Positions 19,133 to 29,152 are shown, numbered from the stretch's first letter. The stretch: 55,591 bases of DNA from Nitrospirota bacterium (GCA_016208905.1 JACQXG010000007.1:1-55591), one strand, 5' to 3'. The notes: generated by a model not told the origin, from the letters alone. Numbers and translations: made by a program.

Positions 19133-20824
19133 TTGTCCATGAAGCAGAATGTCATTGAAATAATACAAAAAGCTTTGGAGAGCCTTAATACCGTATGGGG
19201 AGCAAATCTGCCTGATATAGAGGTTGAAGTCCCCAGGGACGAGACCATGGGGGATTTAGCTACTGCAGTTGCCATGAGGCTTACAAAGGTCCTCAAAAAA
19301 TCCCCTCGGAAGATTGCGGAAGAAATTACAGGGAAGATAAATGAACAGCAGCCGGATTTCTTTGAGAAGATTGAAATAGCAGGCGCCGGTTTCATCAATT
19401 TCAGATTTAAAAAGGATTTTTTTCATAAAAGTCTGGGCATGCTTCTGGAAGAAGGGCATCTGTCGTTAAGAACTGATATCGGAAAGGGACAAAAAATTCA
19501 GGTTGAATTTGTCAGCGCCAATCCTACCGGACCTCTTCATATAGGGCACGGACGGGGCGCAGCTGTCGGCAATGCCTTGTGTAATATTTTGAAGGCAGCG
19601 GGCTTTGATGTTCAGAGAGAGTTTTATATTAACGACGCAGGGCTTCAGGTCAAGCTTCTGGGGCGGTCTGTTTTCGCGCGTTACCAGCAGTTGCTGGGCA
19701 ATGATGTTCCATTCCCCGAAGACGGATACAAGGGAGATTATATAGAATTCATTGCACAGGAAATAAATAACAGTGAAGGCAATAAATATCTGAACAGGAC
19801 ATTCGAAGAATGCGGGGAATTTCTTACTGATTACGCATATAAGATGATGCTTGCCGATATTGAAAAGGATTTGAAAGACTTTGGCGTTGTCTTTGACAGG
19901 TGGCAGAGTGAAAGAGAGCTTCATATGCAGGGCAAGGTTGAGAGCGCAATAAAGGACTTGAAGTCAAGGGACCTGATTTATGAAAAAGACGGGGCCGTAT
20001 GGTTCAGTTCCTCCCGGTTTGAAGACGACAAGGACAGGGTTGTAAAGAAACAGGACGGAGAATATACATACTTTGCATCCGATATCTGCTATCACAAGGA
20101 CAAACTCGACAGGGGGTTTGATACAATTATTGATATATGGGGCGCAGACCACCACGGTTATATACCGAGGGTCAGGTCTGTGCTTGAGGCCTTTGATTTA
20201 CCGGGAGATAAATTCAAGGTGGTATTGATTCAGATGGTATCTCTTCTCAGACATGGGCAGCCCGTGCAGATGTCAAAAAGGGCGGGGGCGTTTATTACGC
20301 TTCGAGAGGTCATTGACGAGGTGGGCCCGGACATCACGAAATTTATTTTTCTGACAAGAAAGGCTGACAGCCATCTGGATTTTGACATTGATATTGCAAA
20401 AGAGCAGTCAGCGGAAAACCCGGTCTTTTATGTTCAGTATGCGTTTGCCCGGATATCGAGCCTGTTCCGGCAGGCGGAAGAAAAAGGAGTTATGAGTCAG
20501 GAGTCAAGAGTCAGTGGCAGGGGCGTATCGCAATATGCCCCTGACCTATCGGCATTAATAGAAGATGAAGAAATCTCACTTATCAAAAAGTTTCTTCAGT
20601 ATCCCATGGTTTTTGAAGGGGCGGCGCTTGCCTGTGAGCCTCACAGGATAACCTATTACCTCCAGGAGCTGGCCGGAATCTTTCATGCCTATTATTACAA
20701 ACACAGGATTATCTCGGATGATAACAGACTTACTCCGGCAAGACTCGGTCTTTGCAAAGGGGTAAAAATCGTGCTTGAAGAAGGTCTGAAAATTCTTGGG
20801 GTCAGCGCCCCGGAAAGGATGTAA
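19133..20824 (+). CDS. argS: arginyl-tRNA synthetase
   Basis: EFVSANPTGPLHIGHGRGAAVGNAL and MVSLLRHGQPVQMSKRAG motifs. Confidence 0.97.
   Translation: MSMKQNVIEIIQKALESLNTVWGANLPDIEVEVPRDETMGDLATAVAMRLTKVLKKSPRKIAEEITGKINEQQPDFFEKIEIAGAGFINFRFKKDFFHKSLGMLLEEGHLSLRTDIGKGQKIQVEFVSANPTGPLHIGHGRGAAVGNALCNILKAAGFDVQREFYINDAGLQVKLLGRSVFARYQQLLGNDVPFPEDGYKGDYIEFIAQEINNSEGNKYLNRTFEECGEFLTDYAYKMMLADIEKDLKDFGVVFDRWQSERELHMQGKVESAIKDLKSRDLIYEKDGAVWFSSSRFEDDKDRVVKKQDGEYTYFASDICYHKDKLDRGFDTIIDIWGADHHGYIPRVRSVLEAFDLPGDKFKVVLIQMVSLLRHGQPVQMSKRAGAFITLREVIDEVGPDITKFIFLTRKADSHLDFDIDIAKEQSAENPVFYVQYAFARISSLFRQAEEKGVMSQESRVSGRGVSQYAPDLSALIEDEEISLIKKFLQYPMVFEGAALACEPHRITYYLQELAGIFHAYYYKHRIISDDNRLTPARLGLCKGVKIVLEEGLKILGVSAPERM
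20485..20521. repeat. GAGTCAG/A heptads inside argS
   Basis: gagtcag gagtcaa gagtcag tggcagg; encodes VMSQESRVSGRG. Confidence 0.8.
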
Positions 20825-20830
20825 ACAATA

Positions 20831-20908
20831 GGCACAAAGTGGCAAAGGGACAAAGGCGCAAAGTTTATTTTTCTACTCTGTGCCTTTGTGCCTGTGATCC
20901 TTTGCACC
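20831..20908. repeat. GGCACAAAG-type periodic array, inverted arms
   Basis: ggcacaaag (20831-20839) and ctttgtgcc (20884-20892) with 7-8 bp periodic caaag units. Confidence 0.8.
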
Positions 20909-20938
20909 TATGAATATTAACGAATATTGGAGGTTAAC

Positions 20939-21379
20939 ATGCCATATATAATCGCTTTAACTATTCATGTATTATCAATTGTAATCTGGATCGGAGGGGT
21001 GTCCTTTGTGACACTGGTGACATTTCCAATGATTCTTCGTATGGATAAATCGCTCGAGATGGTAATGGTGTTCCAGGGGGTCGAACACAGGTTCGGGAAA
21101 ATCGCAAAGGTGATGGTGATACTTGCCGGGTTGTCCGGGACCTATCTCATATTTGAAAAAGGATTGAGCCCGGGCGTCTGGATAATGATGGTCCTGTGGG
21201 TTGTTTACGCATCGCTTTTGTTCGGCCTGGAGAAAATGATATTCAAAAAACTGTTCTCAAGGCCGGGGGCTCAGGCTGATATGAAGACAGTCTTCAACGC
21301 CCTCCAGGTATTTCACTGGATTGTACTGGGGCTGAGCTTTCTGGCAATTGCCGCAGGAATTTATGCGGGGCATTATTAA
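20939..21379 (+). CDS. small integral membrane protein, possibly CopD-like
   Basis: MPYIIALTIHVLSIVIWIGGVSFVTLVTFPM; four hydrophobic segments. Confidence 0.65.
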   Translation: MPYIIALTIHVLSIVIWIGGVSFVTLVTFPMILRMDKSLEMVMVFQGVEHRFGKIAKVMVILAGLSGTYLIFEKGLSPGVWIMMVLWVVYASLLFGLEKMIFKKLFSRPGAQADMKTVFNALQVFHWIVLGLSFLAIAAGIYAGHY

Positions 21380-21713
21380 TCTGCTTTATTAAACAACCCA
21401 TACATCATTTAGTAAAATTGCAGACAATGCTAAAGAATTCTTACGACAGATCAATTATTAACTATTAATCCAAAAAATGCATTATTCGGGTTAACGAAGC
21501 GAATGGTCTGCAAAATATCCGGGCAAGATAGCGCTGCAACATTTCTTTCTACAGCAAGAATTATTGCATTCTAAAAAAGTTCTCTTTACAAGACATTAGT
21601 TCTTTTTCCCTGATTCCCGTAAAGAAATCTTGCGTAAAAAATCAAGACTGGCGTCCAGGTCAATCTCGTCTTATTTTATTGATTTTCCTGCATAAACTGA
21701 TCACTAAAAGAAT

Positions 21714-21729
21714 TGGCATCTGAATTGCT
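21714..21729 (+). promoter_or_regulatory. candidate sigma-54 promoter
   Basis: TGGCAT-CTGAA-TTGCT, 12 bp GG-to-GC spacing, upstream of the macrodomain/DsrMKC-like genes. Confidence 0.7.
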
Positions 21730-21786
21730 AAACACTCCACCATATTCTGACTCTCTAAATAAACTTAACCTGATTAAAGACTGACT

Positions 21787-21828
21787 GCTGATAGCTGACC
21801 GCTTAACGCTGGCAGCTTACAGCTAAAC
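21787..21828. repeat. six consecutive heptads beginning GCT
   Basis: gctgata gctgacc gcttaac gctggca gcttaca gctaaac. Confidence 0.9.
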
Positions 21829-21851
21829 AATTCGAAAGGAGGATGTATATG

Positions 21852-22391
21852 ATGGAGAAAAAGCAAATCAAAAGCAGCACATTAAGCGTGATCAAAGCGG
21901 ACGTCACGGCTACGGAGATTGACGCCTTTGTGTTCTACGCCCGCAATGACCTGAAACTCGGTTCCGGGTTCGGGAATGCAATCGCGCTCAGGGGCGGTCC
22001 GTCAATCCGCAAGGAGCTTGAAAATCTCGGGCCTCTGAAAGTCACCGAGGTGGTGGTCACAACAGCGGGAAACATGAAGGCCAAGCATATTATTCATGCA
22101 TGCGGTCCTAAATTTCAGGAAGAGAATCTTGAACAGAAATTGAAGACCACTATTATCAATGTGCTGAAGGCCGCAGAAGCAAACGGTATAGAAAGCATTG
22201 CGTTCCCTCCTATGGGCGCGGGGTTCTATGGAGTACCCATTGACGTTAGCGCGAAAATCACCATTGAAACGATAGCTGAATATCTGAACAAGGGATCAGA
22301 GATCAAGGATGTCATTATATGCGCAAATGATACCAGAGAGTACAAGGCACTGGAGCCGAAATTAAAAGACGCTCTTAAAAAGGCAGCTTAA
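21852..22391 (+). CDS. divergent macrodomain protein
   Basis: IKADVTATEIDAFVFYARNDLKLGSGFGNAIALRGGPSI and IAFPPMGAGFYGVP; strong SD aaaggagg. Confidence 0.8.
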   Translation: MEKKQIKSSTLSVIKADVTATEIDAFVFYARNDLKLGSGFGNAIALRGGPSIRKELENLGPLKVTEVVVTTAGNMKAKHIIHACGPKFQEENLEQKLKTTIINVLKAAEANGIESIAFPPMGAGFYGVPIDVSAKITIETIAEYLNKGSEIKDVIICANDTREYKALEPKLKDALKKAA

Positions 22392-22398
22392 ATTCTCA

Positions 22399-22433
22399 GG
22401 CACAAAGGGGCAAAGGCATATAGGCACAAAGTC
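22399..22433. repeat. GGCACAAAG-type periodic array
   Basis: ggcacaaaggggcaaaggcatataggcacaaag. Confidence 0.7.
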
Positions 22434-22480
22434 CTAAACCTTAGTTCCTTTATGACTGCTTAAATCAGAAAGGAGATTCA

Positions 22481-23170
22481 ATGAGTAACTTATTACATTT
22501 TTCCGAACATGCTTTGCAGGAAGTTGCCCTTATATTGATGGCAACTGTTTATTTCCTCAGGATCAGATGGTTCATGAAATGGCCCCTTGGAAAGGAGCGC
22601 CAGCCCGCCACCGGCCTGGGAGACACTAATCCGAAAAAAGGCGCGAGGTATTCTCTCGCGAATATCGCCATGCCGTGGGCAATGGAGAGCACCCGCTCTA
22701 AGCCCTTTATGTACGCCCAATTTGTCGTGTTCCATTTAGGGGTCGTCGCTGCCATTACACTCTCGTTCATCATCCCGTACGGGCCGGGACTTTTAAAGTC
22801 CTCATCACTTGTCGCACTTATTCAGGGCCTCACCGGAACAGCATGTATTGTGGGATTCATGCGAATAATCCGCAGGATATCAAACCCGTATATCCGGGCA
22901 ATAAGTTCCCCTGACGATCATTTCTCTCTCATTCTTCTGACGTCATGGTTTGCCTTCGCGTTCCTGGCAGCTCCGAATGATATTTCAGGGGGAGAAGGTT
23001 TTATGCTTACCTATTTTCTCCTGACCGCGTTCTTCCTTATGTATGTCCCGTTCAGCAAGATCTCACATTATCTGTACTACCCGTTTACCCGGACATACCT
23101 TGGAAGGTCTTTCGGACGCAGGGGCGTATTCCCTATCAGAAGAAAACCCGCATATCAAAGAAGCATTTAG
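22481..23170 (+). CDS. DsrM/NarI-like membrane cytochrome b-type subunit
   Basis: Multiple TM segments, His-containing helices and FSKISHYLYYPFTR end; directly upstream of a DsrK-like gene. Confidence 0.75.
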   Translation: MSNLLHFSEHALQEVALILMATVYFLRIRWFMKWPLGKERQPATGLGDTNPKKGARYSLANIAMPWAMESTRSKPFMYAQFVVFHLGVVAAITLSFIIPYGPGLLKSSSLVALIQGLTGTACIVGFMRIIRRISNPYIRAISSPDDHFSLILLTSWFAFAFLAAPNDISGGEGFMLTYFLLTAFFLMYVPFSKISHYLYYPFTRTYLGRSFGRRGVFPIRRKPAYQRSI

Positions 23171-23241
23171 CGATAAGCCATAAGCTGTAAGTCAAATAAA
23201 TAATTTAAGCTTTAAGCTGATCGCTTATAGCTAATAGCTAA
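23170..23241. repeat. heptad array with inverted halves
   Basis: gcgataa gccataa gctgtaa ... ttaagct ttaagct gatcgct tatagct aatagct. Confidence 0.9.
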
Positions 23242-23256
23242 GAAAAGGAGAATCGT

Positions 23257-24633
23257 ATGAATACAGAAAAGAATAAAAGATCATATAAAGCACAGAAAGT
23301 CATTGATAGGATGGGGCAGAAACTTACCCGCCAGATGGTGGGTTCGCTGACCGCGTGCGTGCATTGCGGGATGTGCACCGATTCATGCCACTATGTCCTC
23401 GCCAACCCCGGGGACCCGACCTTTGCGCCGGCTTACAAGGCCGACAAAATCAGGAAACTCTTCAAGCAACATTACGACTGGACAGGGAAGGTATTTCCAA
23501 AGTGGGTGAAGGCAGGCAGTGTCTACACCGATGAGGAACTGCAGGAGCTTAAGGACATCGTATTCGGGAAATGCACAAACTGTCGCAGATGCACAGTCAA
23601 TTGCCCGATGGGCGTGGACCTTGCCACATTCAACCGCATGGCCAGGGGGCTTCTCTGCCACGTCGGGATCATGCCCGAGGGCGTTGAATACGTGGCCAAG
23701 GAACAATGGGAAATCGGAAACCAGATGGGCGTCCTGAAAGAAGACTACATCGAGACCGTTGAATGGCAGGAAGAAGAACTTCAGTCAGAGATGGAAGACC
23801 CGACCGCAAAGATACCGATTGACAAGCCGGACTCAAACATCGTTTACGTTATCAATCCGCGTGAAATCAAGCATGACCCGAGGTCCATACTTGACGCAGC
23901 AAAGATCTTCTACGCTGCGGGAGAAGACTATACCATGCCGAGTGAAGGATGGGACATGACAAATTTCGGACTGTTTAACGGAGATGACGAGCTCGGCGGA
24001 GCGGTTGCGGGACGTGTGTATGACAAGGTTGAAGAACTCAGGGGCAAGAAACTTGTCATCTCCGAGTGCGGCCATGGTTACCGTTCGACCCGGTGTGAAG
24101 GACCGAACTGGGCCAAAAAGGATATAACGTTTGATGCGGAAAGTTCCGTCATCACCATGCTGGAATATATCAAACAGGGGAAGATAAAGGTCGACAAGAC
24201 AAAAAATCCCGGAAGCTATACATTCCACGATTCGTGTAACAATGCAAGGAGCTGCGGACTGACTGAAGAGCCCCGTGAACTGCTGAGCCTTGTAGTGGAA
24301 GACTTCCGGGAAATGTACCCGAACCGCGCTGAAAACTACTGCTGCACAGGCGGCGGCGGGGCCATGTCCATGGCGGAATACAGGCCGAGCCGTCTTAAAT
24401 CAGCTAAGATCAAAGCAGACCAGCTTGCTGCCACCGGCACGAAAACGGTGGTTACGTCCTGCCACAACTGTGTAGACGGACTCACAGATCTCATTGGGCA
24501 CTACAAGCTTGGAATGGATGTAACACAGCTCGTGAATCTCGTGGCAAATGCGCTCGTTATTGATGATATTGTTGAAGAGAACAAGAAAAAATATGCTGAA
24601 AAGGAAGAAGTGTCTTCCGGGTCGGCACAGTAA
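23257..24633 (+). CDS. DsrK/HdrD-like iron-sulfur protein with CCG domain
   Basis: CVHCGMCTDSC, CTNCRRCTVNC ferredoxin motifs; NYCCTGGGGAMSM and SCHNC CCG-type residues. Confidence 0.88.
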   Translation: MNTEKNKRSYKAQKVIDRMGQKLTRQMVGSLTACVHCGMCTDSCHYVLANPGDPTFAPAYKADKIRKLFKQHYDWTGKVFPKWVKAGSVYTDEELQELKDIVFGKCTNCRRCTVNCPMGVDLATFNRMARGLLCHVGIMPEGVEYVAKEQWEIGNQMGVLKEDYIETVEWQEEELQSEMEDPTAKIPIDKPDSNIVYVINPREIKHDPRSILDAAKIFYAAGEDYTMPSEGWDMTNFGLFNGDDELGGAVAGRVYDKVEELRGKKLVISECGHGYRSTRCEGPNWAKKDITFDAESSVITMLEYIKQGKIKVDKTKNPGSYTFHDSCNNARSCGLTEEPRELLSLVVEDFREMYPNRAENYCCTGGGGAMSMAEYRPSRLKSAKIKADQLAATGTKTVVTSCHNCVDGLTDLIGHYKLGMDVTQLVNLVANALVIDDIVEENKKKYAEKEEVSSGSAQ

Positions 24634-24687
24634 AGAAAGATGTCATGATAAATAATCATTTAAAATAAATCAATAAAGGGGATACAG

Positions 24688-25011
24688 ATGGAAACAACTG
24701 ATATCAAGACAGGCAACAAAGAAACTTTTCATTGTGAAGACTTCCTGAATGACATCGACTTCTGGTCAATCGATATCGCTGAAATACTGGCAAAAGACAA
24801 CAAAATAGCCGACGGCCTCACAGCAGACCACTGGAAGGTCATCATGTACGTAAGAGAGCACTATCTTAAATATGAAAGAGGACCGGAGATAGTAAAGGTA
24901 GTAAAAGACTGCGGTATTTCTTTTAAGGATTTGTGCAATCTCTTTCCCTGCGGCCTTGTAAGAGGAGCTTATAAAGTTGCGGGGCTTCCAAGACCGCACG
25001 GATGTATATAA
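24688..25011 (+). CDS. DsrC/TusE-family protein
   Basis: LTADHWKVIMYVREHYLKYERGPEI and C-terminal KVAGLPRPHGCI. Confidence 0.92.
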   Translation: METTDIKTGNKETFHCEDFLNDIDFWSIDIAEILAKDNKIADGLTADHWKVIMYVREHYLKYERGPEIVKVVKDCGISFKDLCNLFPCGLVRGAYKVAGLPRPHGCI

Positions 25012-25040
25012 GTTTGCGGATATTTATCGATGCAGCGAAC

Positions 25041-25065
25041 GTGGGCGGGGAAACCCCGCCCCTAC
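25041..25065. repeat. palindromic GGGCGGGG...CCCCGCCC element
   Basis: gtgggcggggaaaccccgcccctac. Confidence 0.8.
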
Positions 25066-25106
25066 GCTTGCATTTTTGTTGCTAATCCCTATGTTAAGAT
25101 ACGATC

Positions 25107-25985
25107 ATGAAAATCACCGATATTCATACCCATGGCATTGGCGGTTTTGACACTCGCACAACTTCAGAGGACAATATATTACACATTGCAGAAATACATG
25201 GCAGCCATGGAGTTTCAGAAATTATCCCCACGGTATATCCTTCCTCCATCAATGCAATGCGTAACAACATGCTTGCGATTAAAAAGGCAATGGAAATTCA
25301 GGGGCCAGAGGTCAGGGGCCAGGGGTCAGCAGCAAAAATTATCGGCATTCATCTTGAAGGACCGTTTCTTAATCCTTTGAAATGCGGCGCACTGGATGCC
25401 GGTTCATTTCTCAAACCGGACAAGGACAGCTTAAAAAAGCTCATCGAGGGATTCGACGATGTTGTAAAGATTATAACTATAGCGCCGGAGCTGGAAGGGG
25501 CAGTTAATGTTATAAAAAATATATCTGATTCGGGAATCATCGCAAGCATGGGGCATTCAGACGCCTCGTATCCTGAGGCTGAAGCAGGCTTTCATGCAGG
25601 CGCCCGCGGGATCACTCACATCTTTAACGCAATGCGCGGAATTCACCACCGGGAACCTGGTATTGCAGGTTTCGGCCTGATGAATAAAGAAATTTATATT
25701 GAAGTCATAGCCGATCCTTTTCATCTTGACGCAAAAATAATTGATCTTATTTTTTCAGTGAAGAACCCTGAGAGGATTATAATAGTCTCAGATACGGTAA
25801 ATGCTTCTGAAGTTACACCCGCTGCCCGTGGAATTCGCAATGAGGACAATAAGCTCCTCGGCGGATCAGTGTCAATCAAAGAGTCGGCAGAGAGGCTGAT
25901 TCGGATGAGTTCAGATAAAAAAGAAATCGTATTGAAGGCCATATCTGAAAATCCGGAGAGATATTTAAAGATATTTAAAGACTAA
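25107..25985 (+). CDS. nagA: N-acetylglucosamine-6-phosphate deacetylase
   Basis: HTHGIGGFDT, HLEGPFLNPLKCGAL, GHSDASYPEAEAG, THIFNAMRGIHHREPG. Confidence 0.93.
   Translation: MKITDIHTHGIGGFDTRTTSEDNILHIAEIHGSHGVSEIIPTVYPSSINAMRNNMLAIKKAMEIQGPEVRGQGSAAKIIGIHLEGPFLNPLKCGALDAGSFLKPDKDSLKKLIEGFDDVVKIITIAPELEGAVNVIKNISDSGIIASMGHSDASYPEAEAGFHAGARGITHIFNAMRGIHHREPGIAGFGLMNKEIYIEVIADPFHLDAKIIDLIFSVKNPERIIIVSDTVNASEVTPAARGIRNEDNKLLGGSVSIKESAERLIRMSSDKKEIVLKAISENPERYLKIFKD
25301..25335. repeat. five heptads inside nagA
   Basis: ggggcca gaggtca ggggcca ggggtca gcagcaa; encodes GPEVRGQGSAA. Confidence 0.85.
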
Positions 25986-26097
25986 GGGGCCGTCTTTATC
26001 GGGTGATCTATAATAGTTAAAGAATTCCTGCTGTGCTGCCATATCGAAATTGACAACATGTCTTTTTATAAGGTATCTTTATAATTCATGATTAAAC

Positions 26098-26174
<77 letters not shown>

Positions 26175-26222
26175 TGCAAGTTCATTGATAATTGTTCATT
26201 GGAAATTGTAAATTAGTACGTC

Positions 26223-26298
26223 GGGGGTGTAGCTCAGCTGGGAGAGCGCCTGGTTTGCAACCAGGAGGTCATCGGTTCGATCCCGTTCACCTCCACCA
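26223..26298 (+). tRNA. tRNA-Ala (TGC)
   Basis: GGGGGTGTAGCTCAGCTGGGAGAGCGCCTGGTTTGCAACCAGGAGGTCATCGGTTCGATCCCGTTCACCTCCACCA; anticodon TGC. Confidence 0.97.
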
Positions 26299-26366
26299 TT
26301 TTTTTATTGACCTGTTGCATTTTAATTTTGCTTCATGTTATGATTTTAACCTGGTTGATAAAAATT

Positions 26367-26482
<116 letters not shown>

Positions 26483-26494
26483 TTAAAATTAAAT

Positions 26495-26533
26495 AAAAGA
26501 AGGACTGGCTGATTGCCAGTCCTTCTTTTATTT
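26495..26533 (+). terminator. intrinsic terminator after 5S
   Basis: aaaagaaggactggc-tgatt-gccagtccttctttta. Confidence 0.92.
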
Positions 26534-26584
26534 ATGCAATCTTTCCGCTTACAGAAAATTCAGGCGAAACTGATATGTGGGAAA

Positions 26585-29071
26585 TTACCCCCTCTTGAAC
26601 CAGGACGCTGCTGTACTCAGTTTCTCTGCATCATTATAAAGTTCATCGGATGTTTTCTTAATATCCGAGATTGAATTGTTCATTTCCCTTGTAATCCGGG
26701 TAATGGCTTCCATACTGCCTGTCACCTGTTCCGAAACAGATGACTGTTCCTCTGATGCCGCCGCTATCGTATGTATCATGTCAGCTTCTTTATCTGAGGC
26801 GGCCACTATCTGATTAAGAGAGGCACTTGCGTTCTCCGCTATTTTCATGCCGGACTCTACTTCTTCCTCGCCGTGTTTCATGGCTGAAATTGATTTTGAC
26901 ACGGCATTCTGAATATTTTTTATTACGCCGGCTATTGCCTGCGTGGAGCCAACCGTCTTCTCGGAAAGATGCCTGACCTCGTCTGCTACTACGGCAAATC
27001 CCCTGCCATAGTCTCCGGCCCTTGCAGCTTCGATAGCGGCGTTCAAGGCGAGGAGATTGATCTGGGCGGCGATTTCATTGATGACATCCACCACCTTGCC
27101 TATCTCTTTAGAACTTTCTCCGAGAGAGACAGCGAGCGCCGACGCTTCCTTAACAGCGCCGGATATGTTCAGCATTCCCTGGACCGTCCTGTCAACAGAC
27201 TCCTTCCCTTTTCGCGCCAGTTCAGCCGTCTCGTTTGAACTCTTTGACGTATTGAGCGCGTTTTTAGCGACATCTGAAATGGAATGCGACATCTGCGTCA
27301 TGGCAGTTGCCGACTGCTCTGTTTGCAAAGTTTGTTCCTGAGAGCCTTTGTTTATTACTTCGGCAGATGACTGCAGAATAATAGACCTCATGGCAAGATC
27401 ATTAATTGTTGTCGCGATGTCAGAGATAATATTGTTCAGGTTGCCCGATGCATTATTGAAATGCAGGGCGACCTTGCCGAATTCATCTTTTCTTGATCCG
27501 TTCATTTTACGACTGAAGTTGCCGTTCCCGAAGCCTTCCGCCAGGGTAACAAGCTCATCAATAGGAGAAATAATTGAATTCGCAAGTAGCTTGCTGAGTG
27601 ACATTCCAAGGCCAAGCACAATTATGACGATGACCGCTATGCCTATCACATAAGACTTTACCGCTTTATTGACTGTTATGACCGTGTTTTCCTGTTCCTC
27701 CTGCGCCGCGGTCACGCCCTGTTTCCCCTGTTCCCGCTGGCTGGTGACTACGTCTTTAAGCTTTGCATTCAAGCCTGTAACCTGCTCATTAATTGCAAGG
27801 ACGTTCTGGAGCTGCTTTATGATCCCGTTTTCCGACAGGATCAATCCCTTTATTTCACTTAATGATTGCATGGTGCTTCGGATAAGCTTGACCTCATCGT
27901 TCTTTTTTAGTGATAAAAGGGCATCCGTCAACTTTCTCCCTATAGCATCAGCATTGTTGAATTTAACTTTCATCTCAGAAGATAATCTGTCGAGTTCAGA
28001 AAGTGTTTTTGCAAAGAAAGCTTCATTTATCAAATCATTAATCTCGAATCCGGCAGCAACGAGTTCATTGTTCATAGCCAGTATGTTTGAAGACGTAGTT
28101 GATTCATTTAATGAACTATCCAGCTTTTTATTCTCATCGGAAAAATTTTCAGAGGACTTTTCATCTATGTCACCGGATATCGTTGTCATCTGCGCCAGTT
28201 TCTGATTTATTATCGCCCTTGTCCCCATTAATTTGTTCTTTGTTTCATCGTCTGGATTTTTCAGTATAGAGTCTTTAAGGGCGATTAATCCCCCTTCTCC
28301 TGCTACATATTTGGAGATATCAGATAAACCGTCCAGGATTTCTTTTACGGCGCTTGATTCTTTTTCAGTTTTTACCAGCTCGCTTTGCGTGATCCAGCGC
28401 ATGGAACTGTTGAAACGACTTTGCGCAACAGTAAGCTCACTCTTGCTGTTTGAAGCCGCAATATCGGATATGGCCTGTTTAAGGTCCTTTATGGAATAAA
28501 CAACAAGCTGAACGTTTTTTAATTTTTTTGTTATTTTCTTTACGCTCTCATTCGATGAAGACAACTGGTCCAGAGAGCCATTTTGAAGCTTTTTTATAGA
28601 AGAATCCATGTCCCGCAGTTTTTTTGCGATATCATTATGCTTTGCCATCGTTATACTGCTGGCTGTCTTTGTTTCTTCTTCAGCCTTCAGGCGGTCCTGA
28701 GTTACTTTCACAATATCATCCGTAATACGTAAAAGCTCGCCTATATCGGTTTGACCTGTTATGCCGGATTTAAATGCGTCAAGTTCTCCGGAGACCTTCT
28801 TTGCTTCACCTATGGTTTTTTCAGACTCTGCCTTTGCTGTATTAAAATCATCGAGTGACGCGGAAGACGTGACTTTCAGAAGATTGGCAGTATGCTCCTG
28901 CAGTGCCCTTTGGAGTTCGACCATCTTTAATTGATATGGAGTAGAACGTTCTGTAAGGGCGGTAATATTCCTTTGTACGAACTTCATGCCCACAAGACTG
29001 AAGCCTGCTATCAGTATAAAGCCTGTTACAGTCAATAACATGTTGATGAACAGCTTTTTTTTAATGGTCAT
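26585..29071 (-). CDS. methyl-accepting chemotaxis protein with long periplasmic region
   Basis: [41 protein letters not shown] signature. Confidence 0.96.
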   Translation of the reverse strand: MTIKKKLFINMLLTVTGFILIAGFSLVGMKFVQRNITALTERSTPYQLKMVELQRALQEHTANLLKVTSSASLDDFNTAKAESEKTIGEAKKVSGELDAFKSGITGQTDIGELLRITDDIVKVTQDRLKAEEETKTASSITMAKHNDIAKKLRDMDSSIKKLQNGSLDQLSSSNESVKKITKKLKNVQLVVYSIKDLKQAISDIAASNSKSELTVAQSRFNSSMRWITQSELVKTEKESSAVKEILDGLSDISKYVAGEGGLIALKDSILKNPDDETKNKLMGTRAIINQKLAQMTTISGDIDEKSSENFSDENKKLDSSLNESTTSSNILAMNNELVAAGFEINDLINEAFFAKTLSELDRLSSEMKVKFNNADAIGRKLTDALLSLKKNDEVKLIRSTMQSLSEIKGLILSENGIIKQLQNVLAINEQVTGLNAKLKDVVTSQREQGKQGVTAAQEEQENTVITVNKAVKSYVIGIAVIVIIVLGLGMSLSKLLANSIISPIDELVTLAEGFGNGNFSRKMNGSRKDEFGKVALHFNNASGNLNNIISDIATTINDLAMRSIILQSSAEVINKGSQEQTLQTEQSATAMTQMSHSISDVAKNALNTSKSSNETAELARKGKESVDRTVQGMLNISGAVKEASALAVSLGESSKEIGKVVDVINEIAAQINLLALNAAIEAARAGDYGRGFAVVADEVRHLSEKTVGSTQAIAGVIKNIQNAVSKSISAMKHGEEEVESGMKIAENASASLNQIVAASDKEADMIHTIAAASEEQSSVSEQVTGSMEAITRITREMNNSISDIKKTSDELYNDAEKLSTAASWFKRG

Positions 29072-29152
29072 ATTTATACCCCTCACCAGATGTCATTATG
29101 AGTGCAGCGAAGCAACCTATTATTCCTGCGCTGCACCCAATGACCGTGTCCT

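Noticed and set aside
21418-21513. TTGCAGAC/GTCTGCAA inverted repeat as an enhancer site for the sigma-54 promoter
   Set aside because: Only 8 bp arms about 80 nt apart and over 200 bp upstream; not distinguishable from chance.
21787-23241. CRISPR array
   Set aside because: Units are 7 bp, degenerate and contiguous, with no repeat-spacer structure and no cas genes.
26050-26085. Sigma-70 promoter for the tRNA/5S unit (TTGACA ... TATAAT)
   Set aside because: The two perfect hexamers are about 24 bp apart, too far; alternatives at correct spacing are poor, so it was not listed as a feature.
26969-28499. Long plus-strand ORFs opposite the MCP gene (e.g. 27669..28205)
   Set aside because: Antisense shadows of a clear MCP coding frame; low-complexity Ser/Phe-rich translations.
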